A DNA stretch of 11,444 nucleotides. It comes from Isohypsibius dastychi (lineage: Eukaryota; Tardigrada; Eutardigrada; Parachela; Isohypsibiidae). Positions 9,744-11,444 of the stretch are shown one piece after another (positions within the stretch are counted from its first letter, which is position 1; each line of letters begins with the position of its first letter). Made by a program: the position numbers and the translations under genes. Location of the stretch: positions 1-11,444 of the forward strand of contig JAQIWT010001299.1 of NCBI GenBank assembly GCA_034696485.1. The letters are read 5' to 3'. A model generated the notes under the pieces. The model saw only the letters and a list, made by a program, of their open reading frames with translations. It was not told where the DNA came from and did not search any database.

Positions 9744-10070
9744 AATGAATGGACTTATGTGAGGTGCAAGGCTTCCCAAACCAAGTCGAAATTGGCAGTT
9801 TAAGCCATTGGCTGAAGGCAGGTTGCGAGGAGCTCAAAAAACGATAGTGGGATGAGATCAATCAAAAGTGGAAGTTCTGACCAACATCGACTCACAGTCG
9901 CCATACCATGGATTTCGCATGCAAGAGATTCGATATCTTTAAGGTTTCGATCCGTGAGCCGTCAACAGCTATGTCGACAAAACTGACTGCCACGTACACA
10001 TGGCAACAAGTTTCGAATCCGCGAAAAATGAATCTGCCTCGATAGGGGCGAGGCTAATGCTCTAACGTGG

Positions 10071-10120
10071 ACAACTTGTCACTTGCATCGGCAACTTGAA
10101 CAACTTGAACAACAAGTGAC
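10071..10120. repeat. Short direct and inverted repeats of CAACTTG
   Basis: CAACTTGAA occurs twice in tandem (10092-10100 and 10101-10109), with a partial third copy and an extra ACAACTTG at 10071-10078. GTCACTTG (10078-10085) and CAAGTGAC (10113-10120) are perfect inverted copies that flank the tandem pair. Confidence 0.55.
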
Positions 10121-10124
10121 TCCA

Positions 10125-10132
10125 TCACGTGA
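10125..10132. promoter_or_regulatory. E-box palindrome TCACGTGA
   Basis: Perfect 8-bp palindrome containing CACGTG, the core site of many bHLH-zip factors (Myc, MITF and USF families). It lies about 385 bp upstream of the CFAP70 ATG, where a promoter element could be. One such 8-mer can occur by chance. Confidence 0.3.
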
Positions 10133-10938
10133 CTGTACAACATCGAAACTGCTGGATGTTTGCCAACCGTTCGAATTTTGTGGATATTTTACCTGTTTTG
10201 TAATACCGTTTTGAACGTGACTGTATGAGTTTCCGATTTGTTCAAAGGAAAAAACGGATTTTCCAACGCTTTATCACGAATCGAGCACCAGAAGGCGAAT
10301 TTTTGTAGCAATACGTTCAGAATGGTACTTCAAGAGTTCGTGTTAATTTGACTTCCACCCTTGAAAAGAATGGCTTTTCGGTGCGTTGTAGAGTTGTATT
10401 TTGTATCGATATGGCAAGTTGATTGAAGGACGCCAAAAATCGGATTGGTTTCAGCAAAATACACAGACGGACATTAATTCACGACAAAAAAAACAGAAAA
10501 AAAGCCGGAAGAAACAGACATGTTTTTCAATAGTTGCTCCATGAGAACTTGGACGAAAACAAATAAAATCAAACATGGCTTGACCAACGTTAGCATACGT
10601 ATTCCTGGATAACTGTTTCTCCGTTTTCGCTTTAGTTGTGGAGCAAGTGGTCCACTCGCATGCCACCACATCTTGAGTATTAGCCAGTCGGGGAACCCTT
10701 AGTCCTTCTCAAAACTTAAGAAAGACTAGTAAAATATTCTGGCAGAATTTTGAGCTTATATAGAGGAATTAAAACTGCTCTGGCATCAAATGAGCGTTGC
10801 GAAACAAAGAGCTGACTGTCCCATATTTACTACTGCCCTCCTTGAGAAAGACGTTATCTGAAACTGTCCGCTTTATCTATACTCAGAACCTTTCTTGAGG
10901 AGCTTGTTGCAGTTGCACTGCGCTATAAACGCCAGCGG

Positions 10939-10950
10939 CGTGACGTCACG
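10939..10950. promoter_or_regulatory. CRE palindrome CGTGACGTCACG
   Basis: Perfect 12-bp palindrome centred on TGACGTCA, the full consensus binding site of CREB/ATF bZIP factors. A TATAAA occurs 10 bp upstream (10924-10929). It is about 1.2 kb upstream of the CFAP70 start, so it might instead serve an unseen plus-strand transcript to the right. Confidence 0.4.
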
Positions 10951-11219
10951 AAAGTTTTTGCTATGCTGCATCTGTTCACGACTCATCACCATTTTTTTGA
11001 AAGTCAGGCTTGGAGATACCGGATTTGGCACACAAGATTGTATTATTGAAGGACAGTGGGAAACAACTCAAATTGGACAGCCATCTATTCTGACAGTGAT
11101 AAAGCTCTCGAGTACGCATTGCGAAATCGAAGCCATCAATCGCGCGTCACACCATTCCGATGTGTGTTATTTCGGTGTTGTGGACCTTCGGAGCCGACTT
11201 TTCGCGACCTGATTATTCG

Positions 11220-11283
11220 TTAACCCGTCTATTTGTTTACCCGACATTTTTAAACCCGACGTTTCGTTTACGACACATTGTCG
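11220..11283. repeat. Degenerate tandem repeat, about 16-bp period, 4 copies
   Basis: Four successive units resemble TTAACCCGACATTTCG: 11220-11235, 11236-11251, 11252-11266 and 11267-11283. The last unit is the most divergent and also forms a small hairpin, CGACA-CAT-TGTCG (11271-11283). The pattern recalls repeated words inside the terminal repeats of some pogo-like elements, but no TA-CAGT boundary is evident. Confidence 0.5.
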
Positions 11284-11417
11284 GTGTTTGCACATCAGAA
11301 AATAATAAGGCTCATTAAACAATGTGGACATGAACTACTGATCAAAACTTCTTACGAACACGCTCCCCGTGGTCGCGTCACCTCCTGTAGGCGTCTAAGG
11401 TACAATCAAAGTTGCCA

Positions 11418-11432
11418 GGGGGGGGGGGGGGG
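11418..11432. repeat. Homopolymer run of 15 G
   Basis: Uninterrupted G run near the right edge of the window. An 11-base C run lies at 163-173. Such runs are prone to length error in sequencing and could form G-quadruplex-like structure. Confidence 0.8.
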
Positions 11433-11444
11433 TGATTCTGTTTG

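Larger units (their letters stand above)
9744..11444. other. 1.7-kb region upstream of CFAP70 with no recognisable gene
   Basis: The part next to 9743 should contain the CFAP70 promoter and 5' untranslated region, but I find no clear TATA box on the minus strand. The rest shows A-rich stretches (10490-10510), short direct and inverted repeats, an E-box, a CRE palindrome and a degenerate tandem repeat. A 105-residue plus-strand frame (10895-11212, opening with TTG) and a 72-residue minus-strand frame (10451-10669) have no family motif that I recognise. An exon of a further gene to the right cannot be ruled out. Confidence 0.5.

Noticed and set aside
9741-9779. Extension of CFAP70 to a TTG at 9777-9779.
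   Set aside because: TTG is an unlikely eukaryotic start, and an ATG occurs in frame at 9741-9743 just before the conserved region.
9995-10075. tRNA-like sequence: on the minus strand a CCTCG/CGAGG stem with a 7-base loop, TTAGAGCATTAGCC resembling a D arm, and GATTCGAAAC resembling a T loop.
   Set aside because: The T stem does not pair, position 33 of the loop is C instead of T, and the acceptor stem matches only in part. It is at most a tRNA-derived relic.
1-11444. CRISPR array, operon, phage or bacterial defence system.
   Set aside because: Spliced genes of metazoan families, no regularly spaced repeats, and no bacterial translation signals.

Overview
This is eukaryotic, almost certainly animal, nuclear DNA. 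Two multi-exon protein genes converge tail to tail. Their introns are mostly 50-110 nt and, with one exception, start with GT and end with AG. I see no operons, bacterial ribosome-binding sites or organelle genes. The left gene is a single-pass receptor guanylyl cyclase, a metazoan family. The right gene is CFAP70, an axonemal protein found only in organisms with motile cilia or flagella. Compact genes, short introns and a divergent receptor cyclase would fit a small invertebrate such as a tardigrade, but that placement is inference, not demonstrated.

Layout: (1) 1-75 is the end of a Tc1/mariner- or pogo-like DNA transposon whose body lies outside the window to the left, followed by a TA dinucleotide. 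(2) 76-362 is the upstream region of the cyclase gene, with an 11-base C run, four ACGCGT motifs (two in a perfect hairpin) and a TATA box at 325-332. (3) 363-5728, plus strand, is the receptor cyclase: 17 exons that keep frame throughout and give about 1163 residues, running extracellular ligand-binding domain, transmembrane helix, pseudokinase, coiled coil, cyclase domain. (4) 5729-6064 is a short convergent intergenic region with a minus-strand AATAAA. (5) 6065-9743, minus strand, is CFAP70: four exons, about 1135 residues, close to the human length. (6) 9744-11444 has no gene I can recognise. It holds short repeats, an E-box, a CRE palindrome, a degenerate 16-bp tandem repeat and a 15-base G run.

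The most interesting point is that the receptor looks intact as a gene but has lost residues needed for catalysis: the second metal-binding Asp of the cyclase is Gln, and the Asn of the NTASR motif is Ser. The sequence therefore suggests a pseudo-cyclase receptor, or a subunit that works only paired with another. The two genes are convergent and share no promoter, so nothing here shows that they act together.
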